64,000 nt of DNA from Methanocatella intestini. Lineage in GTDB: Archaea > Methanobacteriota > Methanobacteria > Methanobacteriales > Methanobacteriaceae. The stretch's first letter is position 1, and every line of letters starts with the position of its first letter. This document shows positions 41,539 to 48,895 of the stretch, piece after piece. The DNA lies in NCBI RefSeq assembly GCF_002252585.1, contig NZ_NQLD01000002.1; one strand, 5' to 3'. The notes below the pieces were generated by a model. It saw only the letters and a program-made list of their open reading frames with translations, was not told where the DNA came from and searched no databases. A program made the translations under genes and the position numbers.

Positions 41539-41937
41539 TTATTCTTTTAATAATTTTATTGCTTCGTTAGCTGCATAAACACAGCAGTCAACACATGGGG
41601 ATTTGTCTTCTCCATTTTTTGAAATTATACCGCATTGAACTGAACCATATTCTTTTTTAAAAGCATCATATAATTTTTTAGCATCCATTTTTATTTTAAT
41701 TTCGTCATCTTCTAAAAATCCCAATGCTATTAATGCTCCAGTTAAAGCACCACAGGTTCCTTCATCAAAAGTACCTCCAATTCCACCTGAAAATCCACTA
41801 GCTAATGCGCATAATCTGGCTTGACTCATTGGATGATTAACTACTTCACAAAGCCCCATGAGGGTTGATTGGGAACAACTTTTAAAAACACGATATTGTC
41901 TAATTTTTTCTTCTACTAATTCTGAATCTAAGTCCAT
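41539..41937 (-). CDS. C_GCAxxG_C_C family redox-type protein
   Basis: A 132-residue protein rich in conserved cysteines: SCSQSTL, TCGALTGALIALG, VQCG and SPCVDCCVYAA. The pattern matches the C_GCAxxG_C_C family, proposed to bind an iron-sulfur cluster or take part in redox reactions; the actual function is unknown. No signal peptide is present. It is monocistronic. Confidence 0.85.
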   Translation of the reverse strand: MDLDSELVEEKIRQYRVFKSCSQSTLMGLCEVVNHPMSQARLCALASGFSGGIGGTFDEGTCGALTGALIALGFLEDDEIKIKMDAKKLYDAFKKEYGSVQCGIISKNGEDKSPCVDCCVYAANEAIKLLKE

Positions 41938-41994
41938 GATATCATCTATAAAAAAATAAGAAAAAAGGAATTAATTTATCTAAATTTTTCCTTT

Positions 41995-43014
41995 TTATTT
42001 AATTGACAGACCAGTGTCGTCAAGTTCTTTAGTTATACTATCAACAGTTATTGTACCAATATCTTCACCATTGTCATCTGTAATATAGAATATATAAATG
42101 TCTCCCTTATGTTCTATATGGTCTATATCATAATTGCTGTCGGAGAGGTATGAGATAACCATTTCTTTACATTCTGATTTGGATAATGGTTCTTCATCGG
42201 AGGAAGAACTTGAATCATCACTTTCAGAACTTGGTTGGGAATTAGGGCTGCTTGTGAACATTGAATCAACTGAATTATCAGAGCCTAATTCTGCATTTAC
42301 CATATCTCCAGATTCTGTTGGGTTGCATGATGATGAATTGCTAACATTTACAACTTCGGTTATGTCACTAATATTTGAGTCCATATCCGTATTATTTTCA
42401 TCTATATCTATATTTCCTTCATCTATATCTATATTAGTTTGATCGACAGTGGTTATGATTGCAGTATTGTAATTATCAATGTTAATTTCACTATTGTCGA
42501 CTAATGCAAGGATTCCTACCATAAGGTTGAAATCTTTATCTTTATCAAGATGTTTTTGACCTACTCCCATAACTCCGTGGTTTCTTTCAGATGGATGTCC
42601 ATTACTGAAAATTACACTGTTTGCCATTTTAAGCACTAAATTTTGATCAGGAGCACCAACACAGATTCCTTCTTTTCCATTAGTTACTAAGATGTTTGTA
42701 GTATCACCTTGAGTAAATGCAACAGATTGTGGTGGTTGATCCGGTAAAGACACGATTTTTGCATTTTGTAAACTATTTAAGAAATTAACCATTGATTGGT
42801 TATCTTTAAAGGTGTGGATTGTTATTCCATATGTATTTTCTTTAAATCCGTCAGGTATTTGTATAAATTTAGCATCGTGAGGAACATTTATTTTTATTCC
42901 ATCAAATGTATTTTGCTTCATATCGCCATCACTATTAATTACAGTTGCCCCAACACAGGTTAATGTAATAAGTATGGCAGCTATTGAAAGAATAATCGCT
43001 ATATTTTTATTCAT
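41995..43014 (-). CDS. secreted acidic protein with Asp/Asn/Ser-rich linker
   Basis: A 339-residue protein with an N-terminal signal/anchor helix (residues about 4-24). A globular part to about residue 180 is followed by an acidic repeat (IDIDEGNIDIDEN), a Ser-rich acidic linker (DDSSSSSDEEPLS), and a small C-terminal domain with the character of a PepSY-like fold (DNGEDIGTITVDS). I do not recognise the N-terminal domain. It probably acts outside the membrane; the acidic segments could bind cations. Confidence 0.7.
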   Translation of the reverse strand: MNKNIAIILSIAAILITLTCVGATVINSDGDMKQNTFDGIKINVPHDAKFIQIPDGFKENTYGITIHTFKDNQSMVNFLNSLQNAKIVSLPDQPPQSVAFTQGDTTNILVTNGKEGICVGAPDQNLVLKMANSVIFSNGHPSERNHGVMGVGQKHLDKDKDFNLMVGILALVDNSEINIDNYNTAIITTVDQTNIDIDEGNIDIDENNTDMDSNISDITEVVNVSNSSSCNPTESGDMVNAELGSDNSVDSMFTSSPNSQPSSESDDSSSSSDEEPLSKSECKEMVISYLSDSNYDIDHIEHKGDIYIFYITDDNGEDIGTITVDSITKELDDTGLSIK

Positions 43015-43144
43015 TTTATCTTCTTAATTTATTTAACATATTTTATATACATTAGATATATATTCTTTATACTATTAAAACTTAATTTTATAAATTAAGA
43101 AAATTTAATATTATATATAAAAAATTTAGTGAATAGGTGAAAAA

Positions 43145-44212
43145 ATGCATCCAAGACCAAGTCCCATAGCTGCATCTCTTTATACTTTAAGAGACATGAA
43201 TGTTGATGTTATTATAATGCATGGACCTCATGGTTGTTGTTTTAGAACTGGCAGACTTTTAGAAAGTGATGGTGTACGTGTTTTAACTACAGCAATGGCC
43301 GAAAATGACTTTATTTTAGGAGCTAGTGAAAAACTAGAGAATACATTAAAAGAAGCTTATGATATGTTTAAACCGGAGTTTATAGGTGTTGTAGGTACAT
43401 GTGCCAGTATGATTATTGGTGAAGACTTAAAAGAAGCAATATCTAATGCTGATTTAGATTGTACAGTTATTCCTGTTGAATCTCATGGAGGATTTGGTGA
43501 AGGAGATAATACCGAAGGAGCTATTATGGTTTTAGATTCTGCTGTCGAGTACGGGATAATTCCGCGTGAAGAGGCGGACCGTCAAATTGAAATGCTTAAA
43601 AAAGCCACTGAAATAGAAAAAACCAGAGGAATGGCTCAGGGAAAATACATTCAACCTAATTTTGGAGATAATAAGGAAGAGGTGGCTAAAAAAATCATAA
43701 AAGCATTAAGCGATGGTAAAAAAGTCGCATTTGTATTAAATGCTAAAAAAGAAACTTCCTATTTATTTGCAGATATTTTAAACTTTGATTATCGTGAAGT
43801 TAATCCGGAAAATAAACCAATAATTATAGCTAATTTAGATGAAAATATCGGCCTTTCAAGAATTAGAAATCATGCAGTTAATATTAAACAGGAGTTAAAA
43901 GCAGATATTGATTATATTACTGGTGGATTAGATGAGTATCCGATAACTGGAAAAGCTGCTGCTGACTACTTAAAGGAAAACCCTGTTGATTTGTATGTTG
44001 TATGCGGTGTTCCTCATGCATTTCCTGTTGAAGAAATTGAATGTGAATCAATAGCGGTAACTGATGGGCCTCGTTTAGTTGAACCATTAAGAGATTTAGG
44101 TTATGATAATGTAGTTGCAGAACTTGATGCTCACTCAAAAACTTTAGGAACTGATAAAATTGTTTTTTCTGACTTTGGAGGAATGATTAGGTCAGCTATT
44201 GACTGGAAGTAG
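43145..44212 (+). CDS. cfbD: Ni-sirohydrochlorin a,c-diamide reductive cyclase subunit CfbD
   Basis: The nitrogenase NifD-like subunit of the coenzyme F430 pathway. With the NifH-like CfbC it reduces and cyclises Ni-sirohydrochlorin a,c-diamide, giving the methyl-coenzyme M reductase cofactor. Cluster-binding regions are visible: HGPHGCCFRTGR and VGTCASMIIGEDL. Its 355 residues match methanogen CfbD. cfbC is not in the window. hisH starts four bases after its stop, suggesting cotranscription. Confidence 0.93.
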   Translation: MHPRPSPIAASLYTLRDMNVDVIIMHGPHGCCFRTGRLLESDGVRVLTTAMAENDFILGASEKLENTLKEAYDMFKPEFIGVVGTCASMIIGEDLKEAISNADLDCTVIPVESHGGFGEGDNTEGAIMVLDSAVEYGIIPREEADRQIEMLKKATEIEKTRGMAQGKYIQPNFGDNKEEVAKKIIKALSDGKKVAFVLNAKKETSYLFADILNFDYREVNPENKPIIIANLDENIGLSRIRNHAVNIKQELKADIDYITGGLDEYPITGKAAADYLKENPVDLYVVCGVPHAFPVEEIECESIAVTDGPRLVEPLRDLGYDNVVAELDAHSKTLGTDKIVFSDFGGMIRSAIDWK

Positions 44213-44216
44213 AATT

Positions 44217-44813
44217 ATGATAACGATTATTGATTATAAAAGCGGAAATTTAAAAAGCATTTCCAACGGCTTTAAAAAAATTGGATGTGATGTTGAAATT
44301 ACCAGCAGCATTGAGAAAATAGCTGACAGTGATTATCTGGTTCTTCCGGGAGTTGGAGCTTTTGGCAGTGCAATGGAAAATCTTGAAGAATTTAAAAAAG
44401 TAATTCATGAACATGTAGACAGTGATAAGGCATTTTTGGGAATTTGTTTAGGTCAGCAGGTTCTTATGGACTCAAGTGAAGAAAGTCCGAATGTTGAGGG
44501 TTTAAAATTATTTGAAGGTCAGGCACAATATCTTCCAGAAGGGCTTAAAATACCTCATATGGGCTGGAACAAATTAAATGTTGTTAAAGAATGCCCAATT
44601 TTGGAAGGTGTTGATAAAGAGTACTTTTATTTTGTTCATTCTTTTCATGTTGTTCCGGATAATGATGAAATAATTGCAGGCACTTGTAATTATGGAATTG
44701 ATGTTGTTGCAGCATTAAGCAGAAATAATTTATTTTCAACACAGTTTCACCCGGAAAAAAGTGGAGTTGCAGGTTTAAAGATATTAAAGAATTTTGTTAA
44801 TTTAGAATTATGA
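44217..44813 (+). CDS. hisH: imidazole glycerol phosphate synthase glutaminase subunit
   Basis: HisH supplies ammonia from glutamine to HisF in histidine and AICAR synthesis. The class I amidotransferase triad is visible: nucleophile in GICLGQQVL, His/Glu in FHPEKS. The oxyanion region is LPGVGAFGS. The ATG at 44217, beginning MITIIDYKSGN, is preferred over the upstream in-frame start at 44199, which overlaps cfbD. The length of 198 residues is normal. hisF is not in the window. Confidence 0.93.
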   Translation: MITIIDYKSGNLKSISNGFKKIGCDVEITSSIEKIADSDYLVLPGVGAFGSAMENLEEFKKVIHEHVDSDKAFLGICLGQQVLMDSSEESPNVEGLKLFEGQAQYLPEGLKIPHMGWNKLNVVKECPILEGVDKEYFYFVHSFHVVPDNDEIIAGTCNYGIDVVAALSRNNLFSTQFHPEKSGVAGLKILKNFVNLEL

Positions 44814-44828
44814 TTGGAGATTGTATTT

Positions 44829-46193
44829 ATGGATATTGAAGGTTTTGTAAGAAAAAGAATTGATGATTACGCATATGAAGATTTAACTGCTCTTTTAGCA
44901 AGTAGAATTAGAGAATACAAAGATTTGTCTGAAGAAAACTCATGTAAAATGGCCGAAGCTGTTATTGATGAAGTAAAAACTACTTTGGAATTAAATTCTC
45001 TTGATGATGATTTTTTAAAAGAAATTGTAGATATTCCAAAAGCAGATGTGGCTATGGGAAAAATGGGTGTAGGTTCTCGCGGAGCTGGAGATTTCTTTGT
45101 TCACAGAAAAATTGCAGAAATAGTTTCCAGTACAGATACAGCTTCATTGGTAAACCCTTCTGAACAGGATGATGGAGGAGTAGTTAAAGCACCAGTTAAA
45201 AATGATGAAGTTTATGTAACAACTGCAGTTGATGGAATACATTCTCGTTTAAGTGACTATCCGTTTTTAGGAGGATTCCATGTTACAAGAGCTACTTTAA
45301 GAGATGTTTGTGTAATGGGAGCAGATCCTGTAGCTATTTTAAGTGATGTTCATCTGGCAGATGATGGGGATGTTGGTAAGATATTTGATTTTACTGCAGG
45401 TGTAGCAGCAGTATCTGAACTTGTTGATGTTCCGATAGTGGCAGGAAGTACATTACGTGTAGGTGGAGACATGGTTTTAGGCGATAGATTTGTTTCTGCT
45501 GTAGGAAGTGTCGGGGTATCAGATTATCCTCCAACTGCAAGAAAAGGAGCAACTGAAGGTGATGTGATTTTACTTACAGAAGGTTCTGGTGGAGGAACTA
45601 TTACAACAACTGCATTATATAACGGGTTTTTTGATGTAATATGGGATACATTAAATGTAAACTTTGTCCAGGCATCTCATGCACTTTTTGAAGCTGATTT
45701 AATTAAAGATATCCATGCAATGACTGACGTAACAAATGGGGGATTACGTGGAGATGCACATGAAATATCCAATACAACAGGAGTAGGTTTAGAGTTCTAT
45801 GAAAAAGAAATTCGTGACTGCGTAGCTCCAAAAGTATTAAACATGCTTGAAACATTAAATATAGATCCGTTAGGTGTTTCAACTGATTCATTAATGTTGA
45901 TTGCACCTCCTGAAATTGTTGGAGATATTAAAAAAGCAGTAGCTAAATATGATGTTCCTATTCGTGAAATTGGTAAGGTTGATAATTCTGGTGAACCAAA
46001 CTTAATTAAAGAAGATGGAAATGTTGAAAAACTGGTTCCATTATTTAGGGAAGCTGCTTATACTAAAGTTAAAAAGTTCGTTGGAGATACGACACCTGAA
46101 GACTTTGAAATCATGAAGGAAAAAGTTCAAAAGGCATGTGACGAATCCATACTTAAAAAAGAAAAAGTGGTAAAACACATCCGTGAAAATTAA
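44829..46193 (+). CDS. AIR synthase-related protein (PurM/SelD/HypE fold)
   Basis: A 454-residue protein of the AIR-synthase-like ATP-binding superfamily, with an extra N-terminal helical region (residues about 1-90). Family features include the Gly-rich GVGSRGAGDF, the acidic AVDGIHSRL, LGDRFVSAVGSVG and the C-terminal DVTNGGLRGDAHE. Methanogens carry it near cofactor genes, but its substrate is unknown. The ATG at 44829 is chosen because GGAG lies nine bases upstream; a TTG at 44814 would overlap that site. It follows hisH closely. Confidence 0.82.
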   Translation: MDIEGFVRKRIDDYAYEDLTALLASRIREYKDLSEENSCKMAEAVIDEVKTTLELNSLDDDFLKEIVDIPKADVAMGKMGVGSRGAGDFFVHRKIAEIVSSTDTASLVNPSEQDDGGVVKAPVKNDEVYVTTAVDGIHSRLSDYPFLGGFHVTRATLRDVCVMGADPVAILSDVHLADDGDVGKIFDFTAGVAAVSELVDVPIVAGSTLRVGGDMVLGDRFVSAVGSVGVSDYPPTARKGATEGDVILLTEGSGGGTITTTALYNGFFDVIWDTLNVNFVQASHALFEADLIKDIHAMTDVTNGGLRGDAHEISNTTGVGLEFYEKEIRDCVAPKVLNMLETLNIDPLGVSTDSLMLIAPPEIVGDIKKAVAKYDVPIREIGKVDNSGEPNLIKEDGNVEKLVPLFREAAYTKVKKFVGDTTPEDFEIMKEKVQKACDESILKKEKVVKHIREN

Positions 46194-46245
46194 CTTTTTC
46201 ACACTTCTTTAAATTTTATCTATTTTTTATTATAATCCTTATATC

Positions 46246-46677
46246 ATGAAAGATGAAAAAGGATATTTTTACATTATTGATGCATTTTTAGCTATTGTAA
46301 TTTTACTTATAGCTATTTTGATGGTTAATTCAATTGTTTCTACTTCTAATCCTAATTATTCTAGCACTTCACATGACTTTAAATCGGCTCAAGACACAAT
46401 GGAGTTATTAAGTGCTAAAATCAATTCTACAGACAGAGTTTTCATAGAAGATATTTCCAATATTTTAGATGAAAATCATAATTCAAAACACTCTGTAAGG
46501 GAAGTTTCTAAGTTATGTCGTGAGAAATTTGAGAAATTAAGTCTTAAGAATTATCAGTTTAAGGAAAACAATGTTTTGGGAGGAAAGATATTGGCTAGCT
46601 CTGGAGCGGTAGGTGAAGATGTTAGTGTAGCTAGTCGTAGTTATGGAGATTATTCCTATACATTATATATTTGGTAA
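46246..46677 (+). CDS. pilin-like single-helix membrane protein
   Basis: A 143-residue protein. A short charged N-terminus (KDEKGYFYI) leads into a strongly hydrophobic helix at residues about 10-32, followed by an exported domain. This is the layout of archaeal type IV pilin-like (pseudopilin) proteins. The standard euryarchaeal class III QxSxE signal is not seen, so the assignment is tentative. The gene starts 52 bases after the AIR-synthase-like gene. Confidence 0.6.
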   Translation: MKDEKGYFYIIDAFLAIVILLIAILMVNSIVSTSNPNYSSTSHDFKSAQDTMELLSAKINSTDRVFIEDISNILDENHNSKHSVREVSKLCREKFEKLSLKNYQFKENNVLGGKILASSGAVGEDVSVASRSYGDYSYTLYIW

Positions 46678-47172
46678 TATTGATTTGATTTTGAAATATT
46701 GCTTTCTAAATTTAGGAATACTTTATATACTCCTTGTGATATAGTATATCTTGGAATAAAGTTTTTTTATTTTTTCTTTGTTCCCTTTCTTAAATAATAT
46801 TTGAGAAAGTAAAAACATTTTTAAAGTGTTTTAAGTCGGAGAATAGTTTTTTCTAGATAATTTAATTTATCCTAGTATTTGATATTAAATAATCAAAACA
46901 AATTATCTCCTTTTTGATTTGTTAAATCACAAATGAAATTTTGTATGTATTGGTTTCATTTGGAATAAAATGGGATTTATAACTTTTTAAGACCTGATTG
47001 ATGGGTTTTAAATTATTTTTCTCATTTTATTTAAAAAATATTGTTTTCACTTTAAATTGTTTATGTGCTTTTGTTTTTTTATAATACTTTTTAATAATTG
47101 TTGTATTTGTAAATAGAAAATTTTAAATAAGTTTTAAGTTATATTACTTATTATAAATTAGATTTTATTTAG
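46678..47172. other. 495-base AT-rich spacer with imperfect hairpins
   Basis: I see no gene in this stretch on either strand. It holds a hairpin at 46785-46809 (CTTTCTTAAAT pairing with ATTTGAGAAAG through one G-T pair), a bulged hairpin near 46852-46875, and several T-runs. A promoter-like TTTTAAATA lies near the right end. It is the only gap above 300 bases in the window. Confidence 0.5.
47121..47129 (+). promoter_or_regulatory. TATA-like element before the Rpn-type nuclease gene
   Basis: TTTTAAATA lies 52 bases before the ATG at 47182. A second TATA-like TTATAAATT at 47151-47159 would give a near-leaderless transcript. Either could serve. Confidence 0.35.
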
Positions 47173-47181
47173 GTGAAAATT

Positions 47182-48066
47182 ATGGCAGCTCAGCATTTCG
47201 ATAAGTTTTTTAAAGGGCTTGGAATAAGTGATGCTTTTAGTTTAATTAATATGATTCCTTTGAGGATGCTTGATATTAATCCAAAACAATTATCAACTCA
47301 AATGGTTAATTTTAATCCTACTGAGTTGATGGAAATAGATTTAAAGGCTTATCGTGCAGATTTAATTATGGAATTGGATCATGTGATTTTAATGTTTGAA
47401 TTTCAATCGACACATATCTATTTGGATGATAAACGGCGATTTAATATTTATACTGCAATTAAAGATAGAGCTAGGTTTGGAGACAAACCAATATATATTA
47501 TAGTATTTAGTACTGTAGAAGACACTAAAGTAATTGATTATAAAGTAAATCCAGTATCTAGTTTTAAAATATTGGTAATATCTTTAAAAGATTACAATGC
47601 AGGCGAAATTATAAATAATATTGAAATTAAAATAAAAAACAACCAAAAAATAAACCAGAACGAATTAATAAACCTTGCATTATCACCATTAATGACACTT
47701 GATGGCACAATAGCTCAACATTTGGAAAAAACAGTGCAAACACTAAGTAAGCTAAAAAAATCCATTAAAGAGAATTCAAAATTTGTATTTACTTTAACTT
47801 GGATATTAGTTGACAAATTCATCGAAGATGGAGAAACACGACAAAAATTAAGCAACATATTAAGTGATAACATGAGATTAATGGAAGAGTTCGGTCAGTC
47901 AAAATATGAAGCAGGCGAACAAAAAGGTGAGAAGAGAGGAATTGTGAAGACGAGGCATGAAATAGCTGAGAATTTATTGAAGGAGGGTTTGCCTCTGGAG
48001 TTAATTTCGCAAGTAACTGATGTGTCTGTAGAAAGATTGGAGCGGTTTAGTAATAATGGAAAATAA
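47182..48066 (+). CDS. Rpn-type PD-(D/E)XK nuclease (putative transposase family)
   Basis: A 294-residue member of the Rpn/PDDEXK_2 family, DNA endonucleases first described as recombination-promoting and more recently reported as toxic anti-phage effectors. Likely catalytic residues are Asp60 (AYRADLIME) and the E-x-Q variant of the core at 73-75 (FEFQST), followed by RRFNIY. The C-terminal 64 residues are the charged coiled tail (KYEAGEQKGEKRG, then RHEIAENLLKEG) typical of the family. The ATG at 47182 has AGGTGA five bases upstream; an in-frame GTG at 47173 overlaps it. Two tail-only genes follow directly. Confidence 0.85.
   Translation: MAAQHFDKFFKGLGISDAFSLINMIPLRMLDINPKQLSTQMVNFNPTELMEIDLKAYRADLIMELDHVILMFEFQSTHIYLDDKRRFNIYTAIKDRARFGDKPIYIIVFSTVEDTKVIDYKVNPVSSFKILVISLKDYNAGEIINNIEIKIKNNQKINQNELINLALSPLMTLDGTIAQHLEKTVQTLSKLKKSIKENSKFVFTLTWILVDKFIEDGETRQKLSNILSDNMRLMEEFGQSKYEAGEQKGEKRGIVKTRHEIAENLLKEGLPLELISQVTDVSVERLERFSNNGK
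47872..48066 (+). other. possible internal start for a stand-alone Rpn tail (RpnS-like)
   Basis: ATG codons at 47872 and 47881 are in frame with the nuclease and are preceded by AGTGAT at 47863-47868. They would give a 61-64 residue tail. The same AGTGAT-spacer-ATGAG-ATGGAAGAG arrangement stands before the separate tail gene at 48099. Internal starts of this kind make the antitoxin form in bacterial Rpn genes; use of this one is not shown. Confidence 0.4.
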
Positions 48067-48098
48067 TGATGTAGATAATTTATCTAAAGTGATGTAAT

Positions 48099-48347
48099 AT
48101 GAGTTTGATGGAAGAGTTCGGTCAGTCAAAATATGAAGCAGGTGAACAAAAGGGTGAGAGGATAGGTGAGAGGATAGGTATTAAGAAAGGTATTAAGAAA
48201 GGTGAGAAGAGAGGAATTGTGAAGGCTAGGCATGAGATAGCTGAGAATTTATTGAAGGAGGGTTTGCCTCTGGAGTTAATTTCGCAAGTAACTGGTGTGT
48301 CTGTGGGAAGATTGGAACTATTGAATTATTGTGAGAAACAAGATTGA
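48099..48347 (+). CDS. stand-alone Rpn C-terminal tail protein, copy 1
   Basis: An 82-residue protein that reproduces the nuclease tail almost exactly: MEEFGQSKYEAGEQKGE, then RHEIAENLLKEGLPLELI. DNA identity to 47881-48050 is very high, so the duplication is recent. It differs by an expansion of four-residue units (GERI, GERI, GIKK, GIKK, GEKR) encoded by 12-base repeats. AGTGAT stands five bases before the ATG. No nuclease domain is present. It may be an antitoxin-like regulator of the upstream nuclease, or a decaying partial duplicate. Confidence 0.7.
   Translation: MSLMEEFGQSKYEAGEQKGERIGERIGIKKGIKKGEKRGIVKARHEIAENLLKEGLPLELISQVTGVSVGRLELLNYCEKQD
48144..48203 (+). repeat. 12-base tandem repeats in the tail gene
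   Basis: The motifs GAGAGGATAGGT (twice) and ATTAAGAAAGGT (twice) are arrayed in frame, followed by the related GAGAAGAGAGGA. They add about 16 residues to a helical linker compared with the nuclease copy, in which only one such unit is present. Confidence 0.7.
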
Positions 48348-48413
48348 TGATTTAAATAGCTAAAAGAGAAATTATTGCTAAAAATAAAACATATCTATAA
48401 ATCAGGTGTTAAT

Positions 48414-48611
48414 ATGGTTACTGTAGAGGAATTTGGTAAGGAAAAATATGAAGAAGGGTTTAGAAAAGGAATGTGGAAAGGAATTAAGGAAACAAAATTT
48501 GAAATAGCTAAAAAGTTAATAATAAAGGATGTTAGTTTGTATAACATTTCTTATGCCTGTGATATTGGTATGGCTACCTTAGGTGAATTAAAAGAATCAT
48601 TGAAAAAATGA
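48414..48611 (+). CDS. stand-alone Rpn C-terminal tail protein, diverged copy 2
   Basis: A 65-residue protein with the same layout as the nuclease tail: EEFGKEKYEEGFRKG, then KFEIAKKLI and a final helix-turn-helix-like segment. Sequence identity is low, so it is an older relative rather than part of the recent duplication. The ATG at 48414 has AGGTG five bases upstream; an in-frame start at 48375 lacks one. It forms a probable three-gene transcript with the nuclease and copy 1. Confidence 0.65.
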   Translation: MVTVEEFGKEKYEEGFRKGMWKGIKETKFEIAKKLIIKDVSLYNISYACDIGMATLGELKESLKK

Positions 48612-48791
48612 TTCGTTTTTATTTTTTTATAAATGAAATATTATTTTTTTTAAATTAGAATAGGGGTTTAAATCAATAAATTATATTTTGTTTTTTTGTA
48701 AAGCTTTTTAATCAAATAAAATTCTTAAATAAAACAGTGCTTTTAAATACTATTAAAATCATAATATTGACTGATAACTATTTTTAATGTC

Positions 48792-48865
48792 GCCCCGATG
48801 GTGTAGTTTGGATAACACATAGGACTGCGGATCCTATTCCCCGGGTTCAAATCCCGGTCGGGGCA
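48792..48865 (+). tRNA. tRNA-Arg (anticodon GCG)
   Basis: Acceptor stem GCCCCGA pairs with TCGGGGC. The D-stem is GTGT/ACAC, the anticodon stem TAGGA/TCCTA with loop CTGCGGA (anticodon GCG, reading CGC and CGU), and the T-arm CCGGG-TTCAAAT-CCCGG. The discriminator is A, no CCA is encoded and no intron is present. A TATA-like TTTTAAATAC lies about 42-51 bases upstream. truD follows by 30 bases on the same strand. Confidence 0.95.
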
Positions 48866-48895
48866 TTATATAATTTTTTTAAATTCCGTGATACA

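Noticed and set aside
47182..48066. Nuclease as a transposase with terminal repeats (insertion sequence)
   Set aside because: No inverted terminal repeats or target duplication seen around the gene or the tail copies; the repeated DNA is confined to the tail.
48792..48865. tRNA-Arg as an attachment site for an integrated element
   Set aside because: The accessory genes lie on its 5' side, and no repeated 3' tRNA fragment was seen nearby.
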